A stretch of 64,000 nucleotides of DNA, from contig NC_088788.1 in NCBI RefSeq assembly GCF_949628265.1, positions 8,742,001-8,806,000 on the forward strand. The letters run 5' to 3'. The notes under the pieces were generated by a model. That model saw nothing but the letters and a program-made list of their open reading frames with translations. It had not been told where the DNA came from and did not search any database. This stretch comes from Cloeon dipterum (lineage: Eukaryota > Arthropoda > Insecta > Ephemeroptera > Baetidae). The stretch's first letter is position 1, and the number at the start of each line of letters is the position of its first letter. This document shows, in pieces, positions 48,352-59,420 of this stretch. A program made the translations under genes and the position numbers.

Positions 48352-48790
48352 AAATAAAAGATCGATTATTCTTACTGTGACTGACAAGGCAAAAGAGGGA
48401 AACTAGTAGGCAGAGGCGCAGGAGAGATGAGGCTCGGCAGGGGCCAGGAAACCGTCTGCGGTCCGAGCCGGCGAAAGCCGCCTCGAAGCTGGGGGGTGGG
48501 GGGTTGATATTTATTGTGACACCGCTTGGGGTGTTACGTGCCAGTCAGAGTGATTTGAAAAAATATTTGAATGCCTTTAACTTTACCAATACACAGGATT
48601 GCACTCGAAATTTCTCAATAATGATCTTTGCGTAAGAATATTGTTTGTTGCACAGGTAATCTTTTTGGTAACAAAAGAAAAGCCCAAACTAAAGCACTTA
48701 ACCCTCGAATATCTCTATTTCATTACGTAAGGGTGTTTTATTTGCTCATTGTAAAGTGTGGTGAAACAATTGCTCACTCCCATACCCGGG
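48352..48790. repeat. duplicated upstream segment, copy 1
   Basis: Almost identical to 63105-63530 (for example GGCGAAAGCCGCCTCGAA and GACACCGCTTGGGGTGTTAC). It lies upstream of the repeat-exon gene on the minus strand in both places, so it probably carries that gene's promoter or first exon. A G-run (GGGGGGTGGGGGG) is at about 48490. Confidence 0.6.
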
Positions 48791-48825
48791 CCTCGGCCAT
48801 GTGAATTTTAAACTCAACATATTGA

Positions 48826-49075
48826 GTGCAGTCAATAGCTGGAAGGCATGGCTGGCGGCTGCATAATTCTAGGCTGACTCTCGCTACTTGCTGGTTTGCA
48901 CCTTTCCAGCATGCGTGGTTTGGCTTCACGGGACGAATGTCTAGCGTTCCGATGCAGTCCTCGGTGCGGAGGCAAGTGGCCCTTGAGTGGGCTGCGTCCT
49001 TGTGCGGCCTGGTGCGCCAATGTTATCCGTTCGCGGTGTTATTGGCACTCGGAATTCAGGAATTTTCAGGAATTT
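48826..49075 (+). mobile_element. 5S-derived SINE, copy 1
   Basis: Shares its body with 51246-51600 and 52150-52430: CTGCATAATTCTAGG, GACGAATGTCTAGCGTT, CAGTCCTCGGTGCGGAGG and GTTATCCGTTCGCGG. The 5S-like head is truncated to GAGTGCAGTCAATAGCTGG. Confidence 0.65.
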
Positions 49076-49967
49076 TGCTTTTTCTAAGATCATTTGCATG
49101 TTCCAAAGGTACAATAACACCCAATCTTGTCTCCTCCAATCAAAGAGCACCCACTATTTGAACGACATCAAAATATTCTTTCAGATTTTCTTCTTCTCCC
49201 CTCAGTATAAGTGTCCTTTGTTACAGGCCAAAAGTTTTAGCCCCTATAAGAGGAAAAAATCTACCAGCCAGCAACTAACAAAAAAATCTCGACATAGGTA
49301 ACAAAATATTTATTTTAGAAAGTAACTAAAAAATATGAGCATTTTTAGCTTCACAGTTGTTGTAAAATTAAGAAATATGTATGTGCGAATTATGAGCAAT
49401 CCCAGATTAAACGATAAAAGATTTTTAATATGATTACACACGGTCGATTCCAATTATGGAGCATTAAGACATCGGCGGTGAGGTGCTCCGCTGGCTGGGA
49501 AATATTTAAACAGTTGTTCAAATTTGGCAGCGCTTGCTCGCCACCGGCAGAAGTGCTCTCGGGGGTCGTGCCGCTGCTCTTCTACGTGCGTGTTTATATT
49601 AATACTAGAATCGCAATTCTCGAAGCAAAAAACATTTTATGAAACTATAAGAACGCTCAATTGCGACCAAATATTTTTGTAACCTTCAAAATCACGGCCC
49701 GGGGGGGCAGGGGGTAGGTAACTGCCCCTATCCACGGCCTTAAAAAGCCATAATTTATCAATGTTCAATCTATTTTGTGTCAATAGCCATGTGAATTATG
49801 AAAAAGATTACCAAATATCCACAAACCCTCTCAATTATCAGAGCTAAATATAAATATTTTGTCATTTTGATATGACCCTTGAATTACCCTTTTAAAGCGT
49901 CAAACTGAAATAGAGCTTCATGCGCAGTAGATGATAATAATTGAAATTATTCTTTTACAAATTCCAG
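49076..49967. other. intergenic
   Basis: AT-rich, with a G-run (near 49700) and one GC-richer island at 49440-49590 that faintly resembles a repeat exon (ATGGAGCATTAAGACATC). No supported gene. Confidence 0.3.
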
Positions 49968-50443
49968 CCACCAGCAGACCTTTGGTTTAGAGTTCTTTGT
50001 TGTCTGTAATTATTTTAATATTCACAGGGCTGCAGCTGCCAATCAAACTAGACAATTGAGAAAAAAACTTATCAGTATATAGAGGAAACTAAATGATATA
50101 TTAAAATATAACTTCAGCCTTGATGTCTGCTGTAAAATGATATGTAAGGCAGTGTTAAAATTGTGTCAATATGTCAAAGCAGAAACTGTAAAATTCTTAC
50201 CTGCTATTCAGCAGGGCTTCTTAAATCTCGATAGAATGAAAAAAAGTATAAGACTCGCAATTTATCACTTTTTTCTCTGACCGTTTTTACACCCTTCAAA
50301 TAGCATTGCAGTTTCTAGGCTGGGATATTCCTGATGAATTTGCCGAATTCGTCTACAGCAAAATTAAGGAAGAGGACAAAGGAGGTGTTTCCCTAAACGG
50401 CTTCATCGCGATTTGCCTTGATTTTCCATTTCCCCGTGCTTAA
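49968..50443 (+). pseudogene. inverted, internally deleted copy of the PEF gene
   Basis: Plus-strand relatives of four exons of the minus-strand PEF genes: a piece of the first EF exon (CACCAGCAGACCTTTGG at 49970), the helix exon to 50143 (KYNFSLDVCCKMI), the end of the large exon (50170-50245: QYVKAETVKFLPAIQQGF), and the last exon 50304-50443 (LQFLGWDIPDEFAEFVYSKI, stop TAA). About 150 nt of the large exon is missing between donor-like GTAAGG and 50170. Retained frames suggest a fairly recent origin. Confidence 0.7.
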
Positions 50444-51245
50444 TGGTAACTTTTACAACTATTTTATTAGTTATATATTTAATTTAATTCTTCCATTTAG
50501 ACATCTGAGCCGCCCAAATTTTGATCGGCTCCGGTTCCGAGCCGTCAATACAGACATCGGCGGCTGGCTGGCCAAATTTCGTCGGCTCGTCCGGCGGTCG
50601 GATTGCAGCCGGCTCATGTGCTTTTCTAGACCACGCAACCCGAAAGTCGCAACTCAAATCGTCAGTGTAACACGCAAAAACCCGCATTTTTTCCGGAAAA
50701 CACACTGCATTGCAGAAAAGCTGTAGTTTTTCTGGATTTCTTTCACTCTCATCATTTTCTATTGAAATGCGGCGAAATTTTTTTTGTAATAATTTTATTG
50801 TACTTAATCTAATCTCAAAATTTGTCTCGTTGTAATTAAATCAGACAACCACGATTTCTTGTATAAGATAATTTACAAAACTACACATTTAAAACGGAAA
50901 ACAAGCACATTGACAAGTAGAAACTTAAAAAATGGAATTCGACAGTTGCATCCCTTTTTAAATAAAAATTTAAATTTTATATCAATTGAAAAAAGTCTCA
51001 CGTTTTTCATTATTTAATACATGACAACGTGAAAAAATTATGACAAGTCTTCATCTCCATATTATATTATATTTCCATATAAAGAATTCAAAATTATGTT
51101 CCGCAACATGGAGTCGATTTGCAAAAACCAGCTGCACATCCAGCTTCTCCCGACCATATCGCACCCTGAAGGTACCATTAATGGCCAGATCACCCTCACA
51201 GCAATGTCCTTCGCTAAATATATCTTCTAAAATATGTATTCTGTT
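50444..51245. other. intergenic
   Basis: A GC-richer patch (50500-50640) and AT-rich remainder without recognisable gene. The end (51215-51245) repeats ATATCTTCTAAAATATGTAT, a relative of 44345, marking the edge of the segmental duplication. Confidence 0.35.
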
Positions 51246-51600
51246 GCTCTTTTTATCCCTGTCCGAGGACCGGGAATGGCGCGCACTGCACTAGCACGAA
51301 TGCTGAAACCCGGGTCCCAATAACACCGCGAACGGATAACACGGGCGCAGCATGCCGCACAGGGAGGGACCCACCCAGCCCACTGAAGGTCCTCCGCACC
51401 GAGGACTGCATTGAAACGCTAGACATTCGTCCCGTGATGCCAAATCACGCATGCTGGGAAGATGCAAACCAGAGCAAGTAGCGAGTCGGCCTAGATTTAT
51501 GCAGCCGGCAGCCAGGCAGTCACCCATCCACCTATACTGACTGCAATCAATGTTGCTTAACTTCGGTGATCTAACGATGTTGCGAATTAATATGTTCCCC
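51246..51600 (-). mobile_element. 5S-derived SINE, copy 2 with intact head
   Basis: On the minus strand the first 140 bases carry a 5S rRNA-like head: GATCACCGAAGTTAAGCAAC (A-box region) then TAGGTGGATGGGTGACTGCC (C-box region), the internal promoter pattern of 5S genes. The body continues with GACGAATGTCTAGCGTT and GTTATCCGTTCGCGG and ends in CAGGGATAAAAAGAGCA. The rest of the 5S structure is missing, so it is a SINE3-type retroposon, not a 5S gene. Confidence 0.75.
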
Positions 51601-51686
51601 ACGCACACCCTTTACACTAGACGAAATTAATCGAGATTTTGTTCACAGACAGCTGAATGCAACAAGAAAATTTGTAAGAGCCACCA

Positions 51687-51801
51687 CACACACACACACG
51701 CAGAAGCGGCGTGCTCGCACACACACACCCGCAGGAGCGGCGCGCGCGCACACAAACACACACGCTGGAGCGGCGTATTCGCACACACACACACACGAAA
51801 T
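51687..51801. repeat. (CA)n / GGAGCGGCG minisatellite
   Basis: Three to four imperfect units of about 38 bp combine CACACACACA runs with GGAGCGGCG-like blocks, plus a GCGCGCGCGC run. Alternating purine-pyrimidine tracts are dense. Confidence 0.8.
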
Positions 51802-52149
51802 AGCGGTGGACTCACGATCAGAAATGGACTTTCAGTACACATTGCCTTCTTTATAACATCCACCGGTGCGCAGTTGGTCGCAGGCCCCTAATTCCTTCAT
51901 CGGCCAGTAAGTTTGCCGTACAGCCTTTCGGGCAAGCCACGAAGGAATTGGGACTTGGTCATCCGGTCCTGAAGACTCCTTCGAGAGGCGGCTGTCTCGC
52001 CTGCGTAGGATGGCCGGAGGCGGATGAGGCTGAGTCATGTCACGGCAAACGAGAACTGTTGAGTCCAACATGCTACACCCTAGATGGCTTGCGTTTTATT
52101 TGCGAGCTATTTGAATAATTACTATAACTTTACTTAAATTTTATTTATT

Positions 52150-52430
52150 AGATTTATTAATTTTGTTTGCTCTTTTTATCCCTGTCCTCTCGGATCGGGA
52201 AGGGCGCGCACTGCACTAGCACGAATGCTGAAACCCGGGTCCAAATAAAACCGCGAACGGATAACATGGGCGCACCGGGCCGCACAGGGACCCAGCCCAC
52301 TGAAGGGCCACTTGCCTCTGCACCGAGGACTTTTTTGAAACGCTAGACATTCGTCCCGTGAATCCAGATCACGCATGCTGGAAAGGTGCAAAGCAGCAAG
52401 TAGCGAGTCGGCGCCGCTGCGCCTCCCAGC
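52150..52430 (-). mobile_element. 5S-derived SINE, copy 3
   Basis: Body only, minus strand, ending with the CAGGGATAAAAAGAGCA tail. It splits sequence that is contiguous at 44420-44470 in the paralogous block (TTATTTATTA ... TAGTTTCCGTTT), showing it inserted after the duplication. Confidence 0.7.
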
Positions 52431-52686
52431 CCGTTGAGCAATTTGAGCATTTCGAGTCACTAAACTAACCACTTTTTGCCATTTCTGACATTGGGTTGGG
52501 TAGCCAGTATTAGATCTCCGAACTGCTCAAATACCTCCCATTGCTTTGACACTCCTGAGAGTGCCTTAACAATGCGAGCCAACGGGCTGGTTTTCGGGCT
52601 TGTATATATGTATATATATACATAGTTTCCGTTTTCAAGTTCCGTGATAACATTGCATTCGTCGACTCTTACATAGTAGGCTGTGG

Positions 52687-52717
52687 TGAATGAAAGGTCG
52701 CCACGACCTTTCATTCA
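52687..52717. repeat. 14-bp perfect hairpin over a stop codon
   Basis: TGAATGAAAGGTCG, spacer CCA, CGACCTTTCATTCA. The stop codon of the large exon-repeat/PEF gene (52713-52711) lies inside one arm. The smaller paralogue lacks the other arm. Confidence 0.85.
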
Positions 52718-55700
52718 CAACGACGACGAACCGCAAAAAGAAGGCAAATTGCGATGAAGTTGTTGAGAGTAACCTCCCCTTTATCCTTTTCCTTAAATTT
52801 GTCGTAGGTGAACTTGGCAAATTCATCAGTTACAACCAAGCTTAGACACTTGAATGCTATTGGAAGGGTGTAAAAAACGGTCAAAGAAAAAAGTGATCAA
52901 TTGCGAAAGTCTTACCTTGTTTCATTCTATCGAGATTTAAGACACCCCGCTGAATAGCAGGCAAGAATTCAAGAGATTCTGCTTCGACATATTGATTGCC
53001 AATAACCTCGCCAACCCAAACATAAGCGAATCTTTGAAATCCTAGCATCCATTTGTGCAAATTAGCCAGCAAATTGTTGAATTTTTCACCGCTGACAGTT
53101 TCTTTGGCAACATCCTCGCTTGTCGGGTGAATCACGCCTGCGGAAACAAATATTATAAGTAATATAATTACGAGCAATGCAATTTTACCAACGCCTTACG
53201 TATCATTAGACCGCAGACAACAGGGTGGAAGTTGTATTTGAATATATCATTGAGGTTCCTCCGTAGATTTTGTCTGTGAATATTAAAAATTTTAAGGGAC
53301 TGTGTGAATGGTAAGCAGTTTAATTTCTATTCTTAAAGTTGGTCCTAAAAATAGAAATATGTTCAAGTTATATCTCATGTGTTGTGTGTCACCCAGCCTT
53401 AAAAATATTGCAAATTGCGGGGGTTTCTCAACTGTTTTGTCGGTCATTTAGAGCAAAGTTTGCGAAAAAACTTTCGTCAAAATCTATCGACACCTGGACA
53501 AAAAATGTTTGCTTTGAGATTTTTGCTCGCATATTATACATTTTCCATTAGCATAAACTGTTTTAAATTATGTCATTACGTGGTTGAGGAAGGAATGATT
53601 TTGCGAAGGACCGTCCTAAGACTGACCCGGCCATTGAAGGATTCATCATGTCCACCAAAGGTCTGCTGGTTGCTGAAATTTGCAATTGAACAATGTTACT
53701 TTTCTTCTACTTCACACATCGCTTTTAAGGACGTAGTTTGAATCATTTATGAGGTGAAGACACCGATGATAGCCCCCCAGTTGAATAGTATGGTGGAGGT
53801 TTACAAAATTGGACTTCACAAATATTGAGAAGAATCATTTCAATTGATAAATATAAATATTCAAATCACGATACGGAGGTTTTTGTCGAATTTCTTCAAT
53901 TTTATATATAATTAAATCAACCGTAAGGGATTTATTCACCATAAAAAAAAATTTTGCCAACTAGAGAAGCAATCTTGAAAGTTTTAAAGATTGAAAAGCT
54001 TACAAACCCTAAAGATGACGAATATCCGTCTGTAAGGTAGAGCTTTATTAAAGAATCTAAATTTCCATCTATTGATGCGTCGCAATCATCATGGGTTCTG
54101 AAATTAACAAATGAGCAACAATATTAAGGCTTTTTTTAATTTGGGGCAAGATCAATTGTAGGAATTATCGGAGAAAATTTTGTGAATCTCCTGAGGTTCC
54201 ACGCCATTGTAGCATAGAGGCACGGGAGATAGTTTGAATTTTTAATCTTCTAAAATTTACTCCATTAAATATGTTTTTTATTCAGCTGGGACTTATCACT
54301 TGTTTGACAAGCGCTTGCTGCGGCACGCGCTGACGGGCCACCAGGCTGCTCGCGCCTTCAGGTAAATGTCCGTCGAGACGATCGTGCCGCGTTAGCTCGA
54401 GCACGTGCTCGCCGTCCTTGCCGTTTCTCGTCAATCGTGTTGAAAAAAGTTCTCATTAATATAACATTGGACAACGCGGCAGATCGTTTTGCGGGTCCGA
54501 ATAGCAATAGATTAAGCAAAAAATCGATGCAGCAGTTCACCCACAACGTTGAAGCTCTATACGCAAATTCAATATCTGCATTGAGAAACTCGAAAGAACC
54601 AAAATAAGTGACGTCACGTTAATGGGGAAGAATAAGCATATTATTCAAAATAAATTATTACCTAACAGGGGACGCTGAAGACGCGGAAGTTCGCTTCGCG
54701 GAAATGAATGAATCTGATTTTGGCTGCATCATCCATTTGTGTGCGCTATGAGGATCTACATTTAAAATTCTGTAAATGGAGTTAAAATAAATGAAGATGA
54801 AGGGTACGAAAATTAAGAAAATCATAACAGGAAGTCAGTACAGAAAAATAAGCTGATCAACTATCTTTCTGAAAATTACATTGAGATACTTTTCTATAAA
54901 AAAATGCTTAAAAAATTATTTCTAAGGGTTAATTGGGGAAGAACATGCAATTTATTAAAAATTTAATATTACCCATCATGGACCGTAGAAGAAACGGAAG
55001 TTTGCTCCGCGGAAATGAATAGATCTGATTGTGGCTGCATCATCCAGTTGTGTGCGTTATGAGAATCGTCATTTAGATTTCTGTAAATGTAAATAAAATT
55101 AATGAAGTTGAAGGGTACCAAAATTAAGACAATCATATAACATGAAGTCAGTTACAGAAAAAAACTGATCAATTTTCCTTCTGTAAATTTCATTGAGATA
55201 CTTTTTTATAAAGAATTGTGTACAAAAAATATTTCTAAGGGTTAATTGGGGAAGAACATGCAATTTATTCAAAATTTAATATTACCCATCATGGACCGTA
55301 GAAGAAACGGAAGTTTGCTCCGCGGAAATGAATGGATCTGATTGTGGGTGCATCATCAATTTGTGTGCACTATGAGGATCTACATTTAGAATTCTGTAAA
55401 TGGAATTAAAATAAATGAAGATGAAGGGCAGTAAAATTAAGAAAATTATAACAGGAAGTCAGTACAGAAAAATAAGCTGATTGATTTCTTTCTGTAAATT
55501 TCATTGATATACTTTTTTATAAATAATTTTTTACAAAAAATATATCTAGGGGTTGATTGGGGAAGAACAAGCAATTTATTCAAAATTTAATATTACCCAA
55601 CACTGGGCGTTGAAGGCGCGGAAGTTTGCTTCGCGGAAATGAATTGATCTGATTGTGGCTTGTTCATCCAATTGTGTGCGTTATGAGGATCTTCATTTAG

Positions 55701-58700
55701 AATTCTGAAAATGGAATATAAATAATTGAAGATTAAGGGTTCGAAAATTAAGAAAATCATATAACATGAAGTCAGTGACAGAAAAAAAACTTATCAATTT
55801 TCCTTCTGTAAAATTCATTGAGATACTTTTTTATAAGGAATTGTGTACAAAAAATATTTCTAAGGGTTAATTGAGGAAGAACAAGCAATTTATTCAAAAT
55901 TTAATATTACCCATCATGGACCGTAGAAGAAACGGAAGTTTGCTCCGCGGAAATGAATAGATCTGATTGTGGCTGCATCATCCAGTTGTGTGCGTAATGA
56001 GAATCGTCATTTAGATTTCTGTAAATGTAAATAAAATTAATGAAGTTGAAGGGTACCAAAATTAAGACAATCATAAAACATGAAGTCAGTTACAGAAATA
56101 AACTGATCAATTTTCCTTCTGTAAATTTCATGAGATACATTTTTATAAAGAATTGTGTACAAAAAATATTTCTAAGGGTTAATTGGGGAAGAACATGCAA
56201 TTTATTAAAAATTTAATATTACCCAACACAGGGCGTTGAAGGCGCGGAAGTTTGCTTCGCGGAAATGAATTGATCTGATTGTGGCTTGTTCATCCAATTG
56301 TGTGCGTTATGAGGATCTTCATTTAGAATTCTGAAAATGGAATATAAATAAATGAAGATTAAGGGTTCGAAAATTAAGAAAATCATAGAACATGAAGTCA
56401 GTACAGAAAAATAAGCTGATCGACTTTCTTTCTGAAAATATCAATGATATACTTTTCTATCAAGAATTGTTTTTCGAAATATTTCTAAGGGTTAATTGGG
56501 GAAGAACATGCAATTTATTCAAAATTTAATATTACCCATCATGGACCGTAGAAGAAACGGAAGTTTGCTCCGCGGAAATGAATTGATCTGATTGTGGCTG
56601 CATCATCCAGTTGTGTGCGTTATAAGAATCGTCATTAGGATTTCTGTAAATGGAATTAAAATAAATGAAGATGAAGGGTAGTAAAATTAAGAAAATTATA
56701 ACAGGTAGTCAGTACAGAAAAATAAGCTGATCGACTTTCTTTCTGAAAATATCAATGATATACTTTTCTATCAAGAATTGTTTTTCGAAATATTTCTAAG
56801 GGTTAATTGGGGAAGAACATGCAATTTATTCAAAAATTAATATTACTCAACACTGGGCGTTGAAGACGCGGAAGTTTGCTCCGCGGAAATGAATGAATCT
56901 GATTGTGGCTGCATCAACCAGTTGTGTGCGTTACGAGGATCTTCATTTAGCATTCTGTAAATGGAATTAAAATAACTGAAGATGAAGGGTAGTAAAATTA
57001 AGAAAATTATAAAAGGTAGTCAGTACCAAAAAATAAGCTGATTGACTTTCTTTCTGTAAATTTCATTGATATACTTTTTTATACAGAATTGTTTACACAA
57101 AATATATCTAGGGGTTGATTGGGGAAGAACAAGCAATTTATTCAAAATTTAATATTACCCAACACAAGGCGTTGAAGGCGCGGAAGTTTGCTTAGCGGAA
57201 ATGAATGAATCTGATTGTTGCTGGATGATCCAGTTGTGTGCGTTATAAGAATCGTCATTTAGATTTCTGTAAATGGAATTAAAAAAACTGATGATGAATG
57301 GTACATAAATTAAGACAATCATATAACATAAAGTCAGTTACAGAAAAATAAACTGATTGATTTTCTTTCTTTAAAATTCATTGAGATACTTTTTTATAAG
57401 GAATTGTTTACAAAAAATATTTCTAGGGGTTAATTAGGGAAGAACACGCAAATTATTCCGAAAAAATATTACCTAACACAGGGCGTTGAAGGCGCGGAAG
57501 TTTGCTCCGCGGAAATGAATGGATCTGATTGTGGGTGCATCATCAATTTGTGTGCACTATGAGGATCTACATTTAGAATTCTGTAAATGGAATTAAAATA
57601 AGAAGAACAAGCAATTTATTCAAAATTTAATATTACCCAACACTGGGCGTTGAAGGCGCGGAAGTTTGCTTCGCGGAAATGAACGGATCTGATTGTGGCT
57701 GCATCATCCATTTGTGTGCGTTATGAGGATCTTCATTTAGAATTCTGAAAATGGAATATAAATAAATGAAGATTAAGGGTTCGAAAATTAAGAAAATCAT
57801 ATAACATGAAGTCAGTACAGAAAAATAAGCTGATCGAATTTCTTTCTGAAAATATCAATGATATACTTTTCTATCAAGAATTGTTTTTCGAAATATTTCT
57901 AAGGGTTAATTTGGGAAGAAAATGCAATTTATTAAAAATTTAATATTACCCATCATGGACCGTAGAAGAAACGGAAGTTTGCTCCGCGGAAATGAATGGA
58001 TCTGATTGTGGCTGCATCATCCAGTTGTGTGCGTTACGAGGATCTTCATTTAGATTTCTGTAAATGGAATTAAAATAGCTGAAGATAAATGGTACATAAA
58101 TTAAAACAATCATATAACATAAAGTCAGGTACAGAAAAATAAACTGATCGATTTTCTTTCTGTAAATTTCATTGAGATACTTTGTTATAAAGAATTGTTT
58201 ACAAAAAATATTTCTAGGGGTTAAATGAGGAAGAACATGCAAATTATTCAAAATATAATATTACCCATCATGGACCGTAGAAGAAACGGAAGTTTGCTCC
58301 GCGGAAATGAATGGATCTGATTGTGGCTGCATCATCAATTTGTGTGCACTATGAGGATCTTCATTTAGAATTCTGTAAATGGAATTAAAATCAATGAAGA
58401 CGAAGGGTAGTAAAATTAAGAAAATTATAACAGGAAGTCAGTACAGAAAAATAAGCTGATTGATATCTTTCTGTAAATTTCATTCATATACTTTTTCATA
58501 AATAATTTTTTACAAAAAATATATCTAGGGGTTGATTGGGGAAGAACAAGCAATTTATTCAAAATTTAATATTACCCAACACTGGGCGTTGAAGGCGCGG
58601 AAGTTTGCTTCGCGGAAATGAATTGATCTGACTGTGGTTTGTTCATCCAATTGTGTGCGTTATGAGGATCTTCATTTAGAATTCTGAAAATGGAATATAA

Positions 58701-59307
58701 ATAAATGAAGATTAAGGGTTCGAAAATTAAGAAAATCATATTACATGAAGTCAGTGACAGAAAAAAAACTGATCAATTTTCCTTCTGTAAATTTCATGAG
58801 ATACTTTTTTATAAGGAATTGTTTACAAAAAATATTTATAGGGGTTAATTAGGGAAGAACATGCAATTTATTAAAAAAAAAATATTACCTAACACAGGGC
58901 GTTGAAGACGCGGAAGTTTGCTCCGCGGAAATGAATGGATCTGATTGTTGCTGGATCATCCAGTTGTGTGCGTTATGAGAGTCATCATTTAGATTTCTGT
59001 AAATGGGGTTAAAATAAATAAAGATGAAGGGTAGTAAAATTAAGAAAATTATAACAGGTAGTCAGTACAGAAAAATAAGCTGATCGACTTTCTTTCTGAA
59101 AATATCAATGATATACTTTTCTATCAAGAATTGTTTTTCGAAATATTTCTAAGGGTTAATTGGGGAAGAACATGCAATTTATTCAAAATTTAATATTACC
59201 CAACACAGGGCGTTGAAGGCGCGGAAGTTTGCTTCGCGGAAATGAACGGATCTGATTGTGGCTGCATCATCCATTTGTGTGCGTTATTAGGATCTTCATT
59301 TAGAATT
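52711..59307 (-). CDS. exon-repeat/PEF gene, large paralogue with 16 tandem exons
   Basis: C-terminal exons: 52856-52711 (stop), 53137-52916, 53273-53200, 53672-53580 and 54097-54004. Upstream are sixteen 108-nt exons from 54769-54662 to 59307-59200. Repeat exons enter and leave in phase 2 (GG|A), the same phase in which exon 54097 enters, so all can be spliced in one frame: about 576 residues of repeat before the PEF part. Each repeat reads like ILNEDPHNAHNWMMQPQSDP followed by FISAEQTS and ends in VHDG or SVG. The PEF part holds NFHPVVCGLMI, LANLHKWMLGF, TDEFAKFTYDKFKEKDKGEV and NNFIAICLLF. One linker exon near 53790 and the N-terminus (repeat remnants run on to 62497) are unresolved. No catalytic domain. 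Function unknown; a repetitive binding or structural protein is possible. Confidence 0.58.
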
Positions 59308-59420
59308 CTGTAATTGGAATTAAAATAACGGACGATGAAGGGTAGTAAAATTAAGAACATCATAAAAGGAAGTCAGTACAGAAATACAAGCTGATCGACT
59401 TTCTTTCTGAAAATTTATTT
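54657..59420 (-). repeat. tandem array of 313-bp exon-intron units
   Basis: Exons at 54662, 54973, 55286, 55597, 55911, 56223, 56536, 56847, 57159, 57473, 57637, 57950, 58265, 58576, 58889 and 59200 (low ends; each 108 nt). The period is about 313 bp except between the 57473 and 57637 exons (164 bp, intron deletion). Two variants occur, one ending VHDG (donor side CCCATCATGGACCG on plus) and one ending SVG or CVG (CCCAACACTGGGCG). Acceptors read CATTTACAG or CATTTTCAG and donors GG|GTAATA. Confidence 0.9.

Noticed and set aside
51460-51600. Functional 5S rRNA gene
   Set aside because: Only the internal promoter part resembles 5S; the 5' third and the 3' end diverge and join a SINE body found in other copies.
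54657-59420. CRISPR-like or satellite array
   Set aside because: Units are about 313 bp, carry splice signals and a conserved reading frame, and the setting is eukaryotic.
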